DNA of 64,000 nt from NCBI GenBank assembly GCA_037953625.1, contig CM075651.1:150614001-150678000 (forward strand), read 5' to 3'. Under the pieces are notes generated by a model. The model worked only from the letters and a program-made list of their open reading frames with translations. It had not been told where the DNA came from and ran no database searches. This document shows, piece by piece, positions 9,230 to 23,258 of this stretch; position 1 is the first letter of the stretch, and each line of letters begins with the position of its first letter. The translations under genes and the position numbers were made by a program. This stretch comes from Crotalaria pallida. Lineage: Eukaryota; Streptophyta; Magnoliopsida; Fabales; Fabaceae.

Positions 9230-9838
9230 GAGCATCCACAACCAGGGTTCATAACCCGGTTCATGGCAGTGAATGAACTCAAAGGGAGTTCGTTAGCGTT
9301 GGGGGAGTTCGTCGGGATGAGTTCAGTCGTGCGGGTGAACTAGTTCGTTGGGGAGCAGAGGGCCCCACGCATACCTACAGAGCACAGATGGAGAGAGAAA
9401 GTGGGGAAAAAAAAGAAGGGGAAGGAGAGAGAGAGAGACCGAAGGAGAGAGAGAACACATGGGAGAGGGAGAGAGACTCAGGAAGGAGAAGGAGGACGTG
9501 TGGAGGAAGGAGGACGGCGGAGGAAGAGGACGGCGGCTTGGAAGAAGAGAAAAAAGACGTGTGGAGGAAGAGGCAGCTTGGAGGAAGGGGAAGGGAAAGG
9601 GGACGAATGAAGAAGAGGTTAGGGGTAGGTGGATTTAGAAATTTATAATTAATTAATAATTAAATAAATATAATAGTGTGAGGTAGGTTGTGGGTCCCGT
9701 TTAAGAATGAAAGTTGGGTTTGGGGTTGGAGGAAAAAAGTGGGTAGAGTTCTTAACTTTTGGGGAAGTGTAAAAAATTATAAGATAATGCGTGGGACCCA
9801 GTTATGAACCCAAAGTGGGTTTGGGGTTATGGATGCCC
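9230..9838. mobile_element. PIF/Harbinger-type (Tourist-like) non-autonomous element
   Basis: The ends are GAGCATCCACAACC and GGGGTTATGGATGCCC, an imperfect inverted repeat with GGTTCATAACCC-like sequence just inside. TAA flanks both sides (9227-9229 and 9839-9841), the target duplication of this superfamily. The interior at about 9385-9615 is almost pure purine on the plus strand; this gives three overlapping long open frames rich in Glu, Arg, Lys and Gly that I do not accept as genes. No transposase is present. Confidence 0.8.
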
Positions 9839-9949
9839 TAAGTGATAAGCATGAACCACACACTGAAATACCTTTTTCTTTTATTTTTTTTTTTATTTTT
9901 GGAAGTTTACGTTATGAAGTTTACATTGTTTCCTCTTGTTCTCGTTGTA

Positions 9950-10223
9950 CCCTGTCCGGTCCTATTAATAAGATTTTTTTGGAATTTTTATTTTGGTCCT
10001 ATTTATAAAACTTTTTTTTTCAATTTTCAATAGCATTTAATTATTTCTTTCCACAAACATCCTATAAAGTCAACACTTTTTAGAATTCTAATAATAATTA
10101 TAGGGGTATTTTTGAAAAAGTATATCAAATTTCCACATTTCTAATGTCACTAACAAATTTATCCGCTTTCCATAGTGGGAGTGAAAAACCCCAAAATGGT
10201 CTTATAAATAGGACCGAAGGGAG
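9950..10223. mobile_element. Stowaway-like MITE (family S2)
   Basis: The right end ATAGGACCGAAGGGAG abuts TA at 10224-10225. The left end is worn (CCTGTCCGGTCCTATTAATA). The interior has the S2 signature (AATAATTATAGGGGTATTTT). Length 274 bp. Confidence 0.7.
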
Positions 10224-10630
10224 TACCTTGCATTTTAGAATTTTTTTAATTATAAGTCATTTTATATTTTCTATGCATCAACTTTTTTTCTATTTTGCCC
10301 TTATTGAATATTTTTACTATTTATATATTTTTTTATATTCATTAATGAGTATGAAATTTTTTAAAAAAAATTAGAGGATAAAATTGTAATGTTACAATAT
10401 ATTCTCATAAAATTTTACAAAACTAACGTTTTTTTGGTATTTGTAATTCGGTTAAATATACCTTATAATAAAAAAAATTAGAAATATATCCCAAGACTGG
10501 ACAAAGAATATACCCTCTTAATCTCAGGGAAAAAATCAGTTAAAAAAATTCATGATTACTTTCTATTTTTAATTATTATTTATAATTTTTTTCATTTATC
10601 ACACTTGATTTTTTGTAAAAATATTTAATA

Positions 10631-10863
10631 CTCTCTCTGTTCCTATTTATAAGATTTTTTTGAGGTTTTTCACTCCCATCATAAAAAACGATTAAATTTG
10701 TTAGTGATATTGGAGATGAGAAAATTGATATACTTTTTAAAAACTATCCCTATAATTATTATTGGAAATCTAAAGAGCTTTTGAAAATTGAAATGAGATT
10801 TTTATAAATAGGATCAAAATAAAAACTCAAAAAAGTCTTATAAATTAGACCAGACAAATTTTA
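10631..10863. mobile_element. Stowaway-like MITE (family S2), right end decayed
   Basis: The left end CTCTCTCTGTTCCTATTTAT follows TA. The interior has the S2 signature, and a second copy of the subterminal TATAAATAGGA occurs near 10803. The final right terminal repeat is not recognisable. Confidence 0.6.
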
Positions 10864-13797
10864 CTACTAATCACTGACACATAACGATGGATTGTTTTTT
10901 TGGAAATATTCAACAAATTAATTTCTTGATATTTGGTGTATAAATAATGCAAGAATAAGTCTTTAAATAAAATTAAGGAAAATGTTAAGTGAGTAAATCT
11001 GTTTCTAATAAAAAAAATTAATTATTATATTGCATTATAAGCCATTACTACAGAAATAACTCATTCTTCGTTTCATCACTTCTTTCCATGCGGTTATGTT
11101 CCTGGACTAGAAAGCAACAACTACATTGATTCATTATATTTTATTCACTCCGTATAATATACATATACTTATACTATAATCTGTACACATGGTAGTGGGT
11201 TGCTTCATATAAACCATTGATTGCCCAAAGCCCTAAAATCGACGCTGAGAAACAATGGAACCACAGGTGGTGCCAAAAAACTTGGCACCACATCAAACGG
11301 AGCCAATTCTTGCAGCTAAATAACATAACTATATTGTTTAAGAATGCTATTATTTTATGTTATTAGTAAAGCATAAAAAAAAAATGATCCAAGACCATTG
11401 AAACAGGGGATGATGCTTGGTGTTAGTGCGCTGATTTCAGTGTGTAAGGTGGTGGGTGAGAACTGAGAAGGGAGATCAAAGATGGTCACATTGGTGATTG
11501 AATGGAATGAAATGAGATGGATGAAAACTTTGGTTATATGTGGTGGGGTCTAAGGGAGAACGTGGGGCCCGGTGTTTTTGATTGAATGAGCAAGTTGTTG
11601 GTACCTGGTCTGCCATGTGACCCACATCATGGAGAAATCAATCAATAATGGGCTTTTTATGGGCCGCTAATTAGGGGAATAGATTTTGAGAACCCATATT
11701 TTAGTCCAAATCCTCAATTTAAATGTAAAATGATCAAAATATTCTTTCATCTTATTTTTTTTTCTAAAATCCTAAATTTTCTCATTTTTATCTTCAAATT
11801 CTAAATTTTCTCATTTTCCTCTTTAAACTCCAAATCTTTTCATCTTCCTTTCCAAATAACTTTCTAAATATCTCATATCCAAATCCCAAAGTTTGGTAAA
11901 GGTAACTAAGAAACAAATATGGAAGATATGTTGAAGGTAATCTTTTTATGTTTCTCTTTTTTTCATTAATGTAGTTATTTTGATGAACCAGTGTTGAATT
12001 ATTTTTTTTGACATGGGTATGTCTGAATATTCAAAAAATACAAAACAATGGTGAAAAAACATGGAATAATAATAAAAAAATGTTTTCCAATTTGTTTATT
12101 AAAAAAATTTGTATGGAACTGTGGATAATGAGAGAGAACCAAGAGATTGCCTCCCTGCAAACGATACCTACGTGTCAGAAAAAATTTCGACAATGGTTCA
12201 TCGAAAATAACTTGTAGTGAACGGACAACGACGACGACGTGAATGGAAGATGGGAGTGATGAGGGAGTGACAGAAAAAAGAAATCCAAGAAATTGAGAGA
12301 ATAATATAAAAGTAATATGCTACTTCGATTGAATTCTTGACTACTAAACAAATGATGTGAGAAAGTTAGATTTAAAAAAGTTGAACTCGTCTAGTTGCAT
12401 CTCTACCACCAAGGAAATTACGAGAAACACTCAAAAGATGATGAAAACTTCAAGATTGTAAATAGATTAGAATTACATTAGTATGTTTAGTTGAGCTATT
12501 GCTCTTGGGATATACATGATATTGAAATATATATAGATTGCAATTTTTGACAAGTATTTGTTGAGAATATTTTTTTATAGGGTCTAGTAAAAAAAAATAA
12601 AATACATTAGTCTAATATGCTTATTTTATCAAATAGGACATTGACATACCTTCATCGGATAGATGAAGAATGGGCGATATTAATGGCAATGAAGGAGATT
12701 TGGAAGAGGAAATGAAAGTCGAGATTTGAGAAATGAGAGGAGCAGGATGGCAAAAAAAAAAAAAAGAGAGAGAGCGAGAGAAAAAAAGAAAAGTGAATAT
12801 GAGTGATGGTAGTTTGAAAATTAATTTAAATTATAGAATTTAAGAATAAACAGCGAGGTTTCAATTTCACATAATTTTTTAAAATTATTTGTTGCCGTTT
12901 TATTTGGACTTTGGAGTTATTTTTCTATAGTATTAAGTTTCAATTCATGCAATAAAGTTTTCTTAAGGCAAACTACTACATTAAGCATCTGATTTTTTTT
13001 TTAAATTTTTAATTCACCTATAACTTTGTTTTTTTCTTCTTCATTTTGATCATATTGACAATTTTTTATTCTTTAACTCTTTCGATTCTCAAACACAGTA
13101 ATTTCATAATTTAGACATCCAGAAATTCATAATAAAAAGATGTCCATTTTGATTTTCTCAATCTGTGATGGTCCATGAAAGTATGTACAACATTTGCGTC
13201 CGGACACTTTTATCCTTGAAAATTGAAATAGTGTTCAATTTACACTGAACCTTTTTTTAGAGGAAAATTATACTGAAGTTACTGCTTCCTCCATTTCATA
13301 TGTAATGTGTTTTAAAGTTATACACCAGTTTTAAGAAATTGTTAAATGATGTAAGAATTTGTTGTATTTTGACTATAATGTCTCTATATAATCATTATTG
13401 AAGAAAGATAAATGTATTGAAAGTGAAAAAGAGAATATAATAAATAGGGGTGTGTTTAGAAAAAATATCATTAATTATGTATTAGATTTATAATAGAATA
13501 AAACTTACGAAACATGCTATAAATGTTAAAACAACGTTGTGTATAAAGGAAAAAGGAAAAAAAAAAAACTTTGGAAGCAAGAGGACACAGGTGTAATTAA
13601 GCCAAACTTAATCCGGCTTTAGTGTAATTTTACATTTTTCTTTGGTACAGATCGAATCTATGCTTTTTTCTTTTTTGTTTTTTTTTTTTAAAAAAAAAAT
13701 AAAAATCGTATATGAATCTCAGTGTTATTGTTTTTTGGTGCTTCCAGAAAAGGAAAAATAAAAAACTGTTAATGGTATTTTCCATGGTACGCATTCT
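10864..13797. other. Intergenic region upstream of RAB3GAP1
   Basis: AT-rich DNA with a hairpin at 11267-11291 (GTGGTGCCAA pairing with TTGGCACCAC) and a GT/GA-rich stretch at 11400-11600. The open frames at 11999-12217 lack coding character. I see no firm promoter elements before the RAB3GAP1 start. Confidence 0.5.
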
Positions 13798-16700
13798 ATG
13801 ATCGGTGATCGATCACTTCACGCATCTCTCATGGCTTCCTCCATTTCCAGCAGGGTCGAATCTGATGCTGACGACGATTTCACCGACGAAGTCGTGCTAC
13901 GTTTTTTATTTTTTGCTTTCATTTATTGTTCATCATGTTTTTTTTTTTTTTTTTTGCTAAATTTGTGTGTGATGATGGAATTGGATGCAATGCTAATTAA
14001 TTTATTTCATATGCTTCAATGTTGATGATGATGATGCAGCATGAGCATTTTGATGATTTCACTATTGCTTCTTCTTGGGAAAGGTTAGTTTGTGTCCTTC
14101 TTAGTTCTAATTCTCCAGCTCTTGCTTTGCATATCATACATATTGTGGAATGAACCCTGTTCAAGGAAGCACAAACACTTCATATTTATCGCCCTGTCTT
14201 GACACGCATCCGTTTTACCAGTCATTTATATTTATTTTGTGGTTCCTTAACCCTGTTAGGTTGACTGATACCATTGCTATTATTGCTGTTGTTATTATTA
14301 TTATTGGACTACTACAATTGCGCACTGGAAGGGTAACTATTGGTCGGCACATCATCCACCATGCGTTCATCTAGTTAATGACATTTTAACACATGAATGG
14401 TCGATGATGCATTGGTGGTTTAAAAAAATTTTACACTGTCTATGCGTAACCTATTTTCTCTTGTAATTAGACTACTATGATCGTGCAGTAACATTGTACG
14501 ACTCTATATAATCGGTACATTATCCACCATCCATCCGTATGACTTTTATTTAAAATTATTGGTTATGATTTTCGTAGGTTTATTTCTGATATTGAGGCAA
14601 CTTGTCGACTTTGGATGGCTGATGGTCCAAAGAATTTATTGGTAAGCTTATTCAGTTTCAAATTTCAAATTTAACCAATAAGAGATTTTTTATTTTTTTT
14701 TGTATGAGCATTATTTACTGGTGACTTTAAATTTTTAACTTTTCCCCCAGTTCTCAGCTATCATCATATGGGTTTTACTCTTCTATCCGCTTATATTCAT
14801 CAGCTTTAGTTAAAGAACGCTTTATGGATTATGCTTGTATGGCTTGCCCTTTACTGAGGTGTTTAACGTTCATCTTTATAAAATGGGATGCAAAAATGAT
14901 TCCCCTGCTCAGTTGTTCATTTATAGATATAAGAGTTGCTTTATGCACAATGACATGTGAATCTCTTGCTTTGAGTATCTTTTAAATTTTATCTTGTTAT
15001 AGAAATTACATAACACTTGCTTATATTTCTTTTATACTTTCTATTTTGATGATTTATGAATGACATGCTTCTTCCAGAACAAATACTTTCTTGTTTAAAT
15101 AATACTACTTAAATTATCAGGTTGGTAAGATGATCTGTTTGTAATTGATGGCTGAGAGCAAGGAAATTGCTTGTGGTACTTAGGTTCCTGTTTTCTATCT
15201 TCCATGTTCAGTTACTTGTTTGTTTTCACACTGGATGCCATAGCATTGAAAGTGACATTCTGGGGTATATGCTATTGGTCTCTAAAGTCAGTGTCGTGTG
15301 CTATTCTTGAACTTAATTTGCTTCTGCATGATTTCTTCAATTATGTTTGCTACAGAATCTTTGCGTACCCTGGTGGAAAGATCGTGCTGTTGTCTTCAAA
15401 GTTTCATTTTCCCTGTTCAAAACTTTTATCCATTTTCTTTTTTGGGCCTGAATGAACTTCCCCTTTTCTTGGGTTATTATAGGAAAAAGGCGCAGTTCTT
15501 TTGGAGAATTCCAAAAATTCATACAAGGTCAAATCTGAAATGAAATATTCCATGAAAACTTACTGCATGGAGTACTATTTCGAGACCAACTCTGATGGTA
15601 TTTTGAATTTTTTTATTTTATTTTGATGTAAACGTTTGCTAGGTTGGGGTTAAGAAATGATGTTTAATATATCTTGGTTTCTGGGTGATGCAGGCAAACC
15701 TGTAGATTGGAATTCAAGTTTTCATGATCTGCAGTTATGTTTCGGTGTAAAGGAATTTTTGGTATGGTCTAACATTGTACCTAACCTTTTATTAAAAGTT
15801 TAATGTTTTCTCTGAGGAAACACTTGTTATTCTGCATATCTCTAGGTTATTACTCCTCAAAGTGCAAGTGGTGTGATTCTTGATGCCCCAGAGGCTAGTA
15901 AGCTATTGAGTGCTGTTGCAATTGCTTTGTCCAATTGTTCAAGGTATCTAATGTTCCTTGTTGCATAATGTTTAGTGAATTGTGGAACTTTATAATGACT
16001 TTTGTGTATTCGCATTTTATGTCCCATTGTGAGGAGTAACTAAATACTATATTGTTAACTTTAATATTTGGGTTCATATCATACCTCTATTACTAATGTA
16101 TTATAAATTGCTAGTTCTTCAAACATCTGGTTTATTGAAGTATGAGAAGTTAAAGTGAGGATGTAATTTCATATAACATTAGTTATGTAGTTTATGGCCA
16201 GCCTTTGTTCCAGTTCATGATCCTTCACGGAAAGCATATATTGGAATTCAGAACATGGGTACTGTATTTACTAGAAGGTTTGAAGCAGATCGGATCGGTA
16301 GTCAGGTTCCGGTAAAACTCATGCATTTGGAGGGGTTGTACGACTTGTTTGTCTCTAAGTTTGTGAGTTCCTGCCCTAAGCTGTTTATAATATTTATAGC
16401 GGATTGGTTTGATTTTTATGTTGTTTCAATAAATCCATTTTTAATTAGATATGCCTTCTTGCATGGTTCTTCTATAGTACAGTCTCTCTAAAACTGATGC
16501 AGGTATTTATTGCTCTGAAACATGTGGTTTACCAGTTAATTAAACTTCCCTTCCCCTGCCTCCTAGAGTTGACTTTTATAGGTGGTAATGCAACCCTTTT
16601 ACAATTTGTTGTTTGATTTTACAATTTACTCCCTCCGTTCCTATTTATCTGTCATATTTCAAACAAAACACGTCCATTAAGAAATCCAATCATTACTCAA

Positions 16701-19700
16701 ATTTCCAATGCATTAATTATGTTTTTTCCTACTATACCCTTTCTCTCTCTATAATCATTAATTTTTCTCCACTACTTACATAAACCAAGACATATTAAAT
16801 AGGGGCAAACATGGAAAATAACATTTATTACACTCTTGAAATCCTCAATACGACAGATAAAAAGAAACAAAAAATCTCTTCAAAAAACGACAGATAAAAA
16901 GGAACGGAGGGAGTACATTAATATTTGCATGAAAAATTGACACTCTGCTGCTAGCTCTGTAAGGAAGTTTGTGTGATATATTCTTCTTTTCTATGTCTTT
17001 TCTGGCTTACTTTAGCACAATACATTGGACTAGCAGTGCATACATAATCACTTTCTCCCAGTAATGTATGTTAGAGTCAGGAGTTTTAGTCAGCACTGTC
17101 CTTTAAGATTCCCCTAGTAATTAATTTCCATTTGATACTGAAGGCCTACTCCGCATTGGATCTTTCTACTCAGCTTTTCAAAGTGCAATTTGCAATGAAG
17201 CTAACATACAGGACACTTCCCTATGATGATAATAACATCGAAGATGTTGATGCACAAAACACAAAATCTGGAGAAAATCTTACCGCTGAAACCTCCAACG
17301 GGACATTGTGGGATAATGATTGTTCTTGGAGTGAGTGGTATTCTGCAGAAGATCCTGTTAAAGGTGAACACTAGGAATTGATAGAAATGGTTTCAAGTCA
17401 TTGGACGGATTATTTTGTTAGATAGAACAACTTTTTAAGCTTGGGGCATGCTTCCATAAATCAGTTATGCAGCAATTAAAAGGCAACACGTGATGGGTTA
17501 TAATTTGCAAACCATGGGCAGTGGGTTATTTCTATGCATGTCAAAAGAATGTCCGATACAATAATTTGCAAATCTTGACAGCGTGCTTTTGCATGTCTTG
17601 TCATCGTTATATGAAATTTTCATCACTGGCATAAGTTTCTCATATTTTTGTGCCCTTTCCAATGTACACTTATCAAATTAAAGCCCTTATTTATATGCAT
17701 GTTTTTCTTTTTGGATGTATAACTCCCTTAGAGAACCTTTGCCAATATCTTTTGATTTCGTTTGTCTCTTTGGGAATTTTGTTCCGTTCATTCTAAATTT
17801 TGGTTTTTAATTAGTAAAAGCTCTGCAAGCTTAATTTTTTTCCACGAGTCTCTCTATTGTGAATTCCGGTTCCATTTAATTTATGCATAGACTGCATGCA
17901 GGTTTTGAACTCATTTCAATATGGTCAGAGAAGATGATTGAAAGTTCTATGGAAATGGCCGAACTAGAAAATGCTTCACCTCATGAAGCTGAGAAGTGGT
18001 TGATCTCTCCCAGTTTTGCTCCTAATTTGTAAGAATTTTTTTTTTGAAATATGGACAACCAAATTCCGATGATAAATAGCTGCTATAGGTGCTGCTTATG
18101 CTAATAACATTGCTGCCATGCAAATTATATACTAAACAATTATTAGATTCAGTTTGTGGTTCATATCATTACATATGTCAAACTTGGTTAATTTACAGAT
18201 AGAACTGCCTAGAATTTTCATTTTCCACCATATCAAACTGAATGTTTACAAAGCATATAGTGGATAGATAGGTCCAAGTTCTGTGTAAGTCATTATGTTT
18301 TTGTTATATTTAGACCATTTCCTAAGGTTCCTTGCATAATTGCATGGTTTAAAAAAAGCATTCAGAATTTTATGGCAGTAACAGTACATAAATATCATTT
18401 ATTATTGATTTTTTGTGCAATTGCTATTGAAATTCATAATTGAAGTTCTGTTTCTTATGCTCCTTAAATAGATTTTGGAAGATAATATTCCATTTGTGTT
18501 TTGTTTATGCATATAGACTTGAATGTTCTAAAGGGAATCAATTTGGATTTGCATCTCAGTTGCATCTTCTAGTTGATGCATTGGAAATGTCGTTTGAGGC
18601 CCAATTTATGGAAGATTTTGTCTCAGGTTTGGATTTGTTTAGGTCAACGTAGTGGTATATTTGACTTATTCATGCAGCTTTATGTTTAATACTCAGCAGT
18701 GCTTATGGTATAATGGTTCAACATTTCTGGAATGTAACAGTTGAAAACTCAGGCTCTGACAATTTGAAATCTTCATTGGTTATACCTCCACCAACAGTTA
18801 GAGATCGTGTGCTAAAAGAGCTGTTTCATCAAGGTATTTAGCACTTAGCTCTGTTCCCTCTATTTTGTCTTCCATTTGGGTAAATACTCTGGTACTAATA
18901 GGTCACTGATACCTTGCACTGTTGGCAGTTTTGTTAACCATTAGATTTTGCATCTACATGACTACATCCAATTGGGGGTCAATGACTCTGTCAACGGGAC
19001 AAGGTACCAGTGCCTTGGGGGTACTGTAGAATTGGCCTCCATTTTGATGTTTTATATTTTAAAGTGATTAGAAAAAATTGTACTTGAAAAGTGATGAAAA
19101 AATAGCTTGCATTAGGACTATAATTTATTTTAACATTGAAAGACTGAAAGTGTACTGTAATCTTATTCTGAGTACCTTTGGGATGCTTAACAAGGCATGA
19201 TGCTAAGAGTATTTGCACATTAAAACTCAAAATAGATGCTCTACATTATTTTTTTATAATTGTTTATATAACGTCTACAGAAGTACAGCTCACAGATTTT
19301 GTGCATGGTGGAGATAAGAGTTCTCAAGCTATTAAAGGGGCACCTCTTGAATCTCTTTTTGCACAATTTTGTTTACATTCTCTTTGGTTCGGCAGCTGCA
19401 ATATTCGTGGTATGTACCAAAGTGATTGGGGTTTATATGTTGCCTAAACTCACTGAGTAGCAACATTGTTCATCTATGTGGAATTTATTTTCCGGGATAT
19501 CCTGTATGTGCATGTGCTGTATATTTCCATCTGTATGAGTTGCTTTTTGTCTGTATTTCAGCTATTGCTGTCCTGTGGGTAGAGTTTGTTCGAGAGGTTA
19601 GATGGTGTTGGGAAGAGTCGCAACCATTACCCCGGATGCCAGCTAATGGTTCAATTGACTTGTCCACTTGTTTGATTAACCAGAAACTTCAGATGGTACT

Positions 19701-22700
19701 TTTTTCCCTTTTAATCTTTGATGTACCTTTGGAAAAATAAACTCAACGTGATCTTATTTTCTTTATATACTTTTTTATATGAAACTTTTTATAAACAATA
19801 ATTATTGTTTTGTAGAACATTCTTTGCTATTTCCTTCAATTTGTAGTGATGAATTCTCTTTAATTGTAGTGCATTTCCTTGTCATCATTAATTTTTTATT
19901 TGCTCTTTGTGTGTATGTGGACTCTTTTTTTGGAGTGACTTGTTCTCTTATCAGTAATTATAGCATATCAAGCACTGAAAATACAGTTGTAGATGATTTT
20001 GATTCGAAGCGTAAAAATAATTTTGATACTTCCTCTTATCACACGTCCATCCCATGGATGTGACTGAGTTGAAGTCGTAGATTTGCCTTTCGACGAAGTT
20101 CTAAGATCAAAGTAGAGTGTTTCAGTGAGATTGGATGTTTTTGTGATTATGTGATATAGAAATCATAGTGCGTGATATGTCCAAGATGGTTATTATGTTT
20201 TTGGCTTGCAATTCAGCTTGCACTATGCATTGAGAGGCAATGTGTACTGAATGAAGATTATGATGATTGTACTGGAAGTGAAGATCAAAGGGACTCTATT
20301 TCTGAGGTCACGAACTTTTCTTTTCCTAGTCTTTATTTGTTAGATGGTGTATCCTGTAACTGTAGAAATTTTTATTCTTATCATCATCATCATCATCATT
20401 ATTACTTTGTAAAATTGTTTTGCATTATGAACGTAAATTGATATTGATTGAATTGCAGGAGGAAAGTGTAGTTCGGGATGAGGATGACCCATTCAACACG
20501 CAGATAAACAGTGAGGATTTTTCTGGGAAAGTTGACAGGTGAACTTAGCAAGTGAGGGCCTGCTTGGTTATTAGACATCCAAATCTTATTTTTAGCACAT
20601 AGCTACTCTGTCTATAAAGATCTTTGTCCGTCTTAATATACTTTTATGCATATTTTTAGTTTTAGTAGATGAACTGTTTTTCTTTTATTTCATCTTGTTA
20701 AAGATCAATTCAGGTCTCTAACTTGTAATAATGGTATATTTAGTACATCTTACCGGCTGAACCGGCTAATATATGAAGAGGTTCAAGAGTTTACCGCTCT
20801 GATGTAGACTTAACTGTTTCCTTTTCTATTGTTCCCATTGGAGAATACATATACTAGTTCTTCTATCTGCTGCCCTTTTCATTTCAAATGTCTTAAAACT
20901 AATGACGGATTTGTACCTGTATCGTGTACTTATATATCCTTGCAAATAGTTAAAACATTTTCTTGCATTCATGCTGTGTACCTTTTTTGTTCATGCTGCA
21001 GCTTTCCAACTGCCGGTGATTTACATCATTCTGGTGGAAAGCCTGAAGATGTGGACCTTTTAATTGATAAAAAACCTTCAGACTGCACCAGGAGAGGATC
21101 AGCTGGTATTGTAGAGTCTATGATGCTTCTCAAGTCATATGAAAGCATGCATGCTCCATACACCCAGGTTTCTCTAACATCCCAGCACCAGTTGGCATTC
21201 TCAATGTGTTGCGCCACTTCGCTAATGTAATAATGCTTTGTGTCTCATCTGTTATCCTATAGGAAGCACCTCTTATGACAGAAGACATGCATGAGGAGCG
21301 CCTTCAGGCTGTTGAAGCCTTCGGTGATTCATTTGTAAGCTTAAACTCTTACAAATTGCCTATTATAATAATTGAATATAAAAGCTTTGACCTGGTGCTT
21401 AGTTAGCAACTAGACACAATGGTGCCCAATAGATTTCTCATTTCTCTATCAATGGCCACCATAAAGCCATTGTTTTTTATCATTGTTTGTTATTCTTTTG
21501 CAGAATTTCTCTGGCCAGCTGGAAAGGGATATATTAACTTCAGGTACTAGCAATGAGGGTTAGGCTTATATGTATATTCATTCTAATGATGCATGCCCAG
21601 ATTCTACGATATAATACAAGACACGTAACTTACCGGTAATTTCCTTTGATGATGTTAGACATGTCAGCATTCAAAGCAGCGAATCCAGATTCTATTTTTG
21701 AAGATTTTATTAGGTGGCATTCACCTGGGGATTGGGTCGAGGATGAACTCGAGGTTGAGAAGTCAAAAGATAATTGGCCTCCAAGAGGACGGCTTTCAAA
21801 GAGAATGTCTGAGAGTGGGAACTTATGGAGAAATATTTGGAACAGCACACCCGCTCTTCCTGCTTCTGAACAGAAGCCTTTTCTTGACCCAAACAGAGAA
21901 GGAGAAAAAGTAAGCCTATTCTTTTAGAAATGTGCATTGCGCTTCTCATTTTCGCAGGTGGAAACCAATTGTTATGGCCTAAATGGGAGATGTATAGTTC
22001 ATTTGCTATCTGCTGCTGTGTCTTAACTTTTAATTACAATACCATACCAACTTAGAGTAACAAAGTTTTTGTTACGTGGTTTCTCTTACTGATTGGACAG
22101 TTCGTTCAACCAGTGAAAATTGTAGCATTTCTTCATTTTCCAGCCAACGAAGATTTAAGGATTAGATCTTAACAATACCAAGGGTTCATGCCCCACGAAT
22201 CGTATAGAATGTATCTTAGTTTAGCAGAAATCATCTTCTTTCTGTGGGTGATATCATTTTGATATGTGTTTAGTTAATCACAAGGAGATATTTTGCCATT
22301 AAAATGTGACTTTGCAAGTATTTGAATTGCTTGAGATGTGCACCTACTCTCTCTTATAACCCTCGCACGCCCTAATTACCACTATAGTTTTTATATAATC
22401 CTTAAATTTCTAGGTTCTTCATTATCTGGAAACTTTAAAACCGCATCAATTGCTTGAGCAAATGGTATGTACCGCCTTCAGAGCAGCAGCCGACACATTA
22501 AACCAAACCAGTTATGGAGAGTTGAAACAGATGATGACTAAGATGCAGCAACTTTACCTTACCATAGCTCCTGCTTTGAAGCCATTACAAGGTATATATT
22601 CATTTTTATTCTTTTTTTTTTTTTACTATATTGTGGAAAAGTATTTAACTTATATTCCGTTGCAGTAAATCGTTTGTCTGCAGACAGTGAGACATTTGAA

Positions 22701-23258
22701 GACCTAAGAAGACTGTGCATTGTTTTCGAACATGTTGAAAAATTACTGACTACTGCTGCTTCTCTTCATCGCAAGCTTTTACGAGCACCACGCCTCTCAA
22801 GAGAAATTTTCAGTGATTTCTACAACTTTTATATTCCAAGAATGGGAACAGGCTTTATAGAAGACACCGTTAAAAAGGTGAAATGACTCTATGCCCTGAA
22901 ATAACCTTATTTAGGTAGTACCCATAGGACTGACATCTATTCCTCGATCCTTTTATTTTAGGAGTTTGACAAGAAACAGATAGCATGGAATCACGAGAGA
23001 GAAGTCTTGTCTGATATGTTTGTTCCACCCTCTGCAAACCAGTCATGGAGAAAGGTTTTGAGTATGGGCAATCTTCTGAATGGTCATGAACCAATCCTCA
23101 GGGAGATTATTTTTTCACTGCATGATAGAGTGAATGGTAATCACTATGCAGCTGGTAGTTCCAATGTTTCTCAACATGAAATTGAATCTTATCGGATGTA
23201 TATATGTGGAACCTCTAATGACCTCAGGGTAGCACTTTCTGTTGTATCATGTGATTAA
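13798..23258 (+). CDS. RAB3GAP1: Rab3 GTPase-activating protein catalytic subunit, 22 exons
   Basis: Exons: 13798-13890, 14040-14083, 14578-14641, 15483-15597, 15694-15761, 15846-15943, 16191-16362, 17144-17363, 17902-18028, 18517-18626, 18741-18833, 19281-19409, 19562-19695, 20217-20306, 20459-20538, 21002-21167, 21263-21334, 21504-21543, 21659-21909, 22414-22591, 22666-22877, 22962-23258. All introns are GT/AG, phases match, and the product is about 950 residues, near the family length (human about 981). Family marks: FDDFTIASSWERF near residue 35, LWVEFVREVRWCWE near 449, and the conserved C-terminal catalytic region from about 639 (FKAANP, FIRWHSPGDW, GRLSKRM, REGEKVLHYLE). In animals this protein with RAB3GAP2 acts on Rab3 and Rab18 at membranes and in autophagy; a similar plant role is inferred. 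A second in-frame ATG at 13831 could be the start. The exon 1 donor could instead be 3 bases later. Confidence 0.93.
16629..16913. mobile_element. Stowaway-like MITE (family S1) in intron 7 of RAB3GAP1
   Basis: The ends CTCCCTCCGTTCCTATTTAT and AAAAGGAACGGAGGGAG are near-perfect inverted repeats flanked by TA (16627-16628, 16914-16915). Length 285 bp, identical to the copy at 55828-56112 and close to the one at 62625-62913. It lies wholly inside the intron, away from both splice sites. Confidence 0.92.

Noticed and set aside
9348..9648. Three overlapping 69-96 codon open frames rich in Glu, Arg, Lys and Gly
   Set aside because: They result from a purine-only tract inside a Harbinger-type element; all three phases are open and none has conserved sequence.
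19779..20063. Possible extra RAB3GAP1 exon
   Set aside because: Exons 13 and 14 join directly in frame with family-like sequence (QKLQM then LALCIERQ); including this frame would need unsupported splice sites and ends in a stop.
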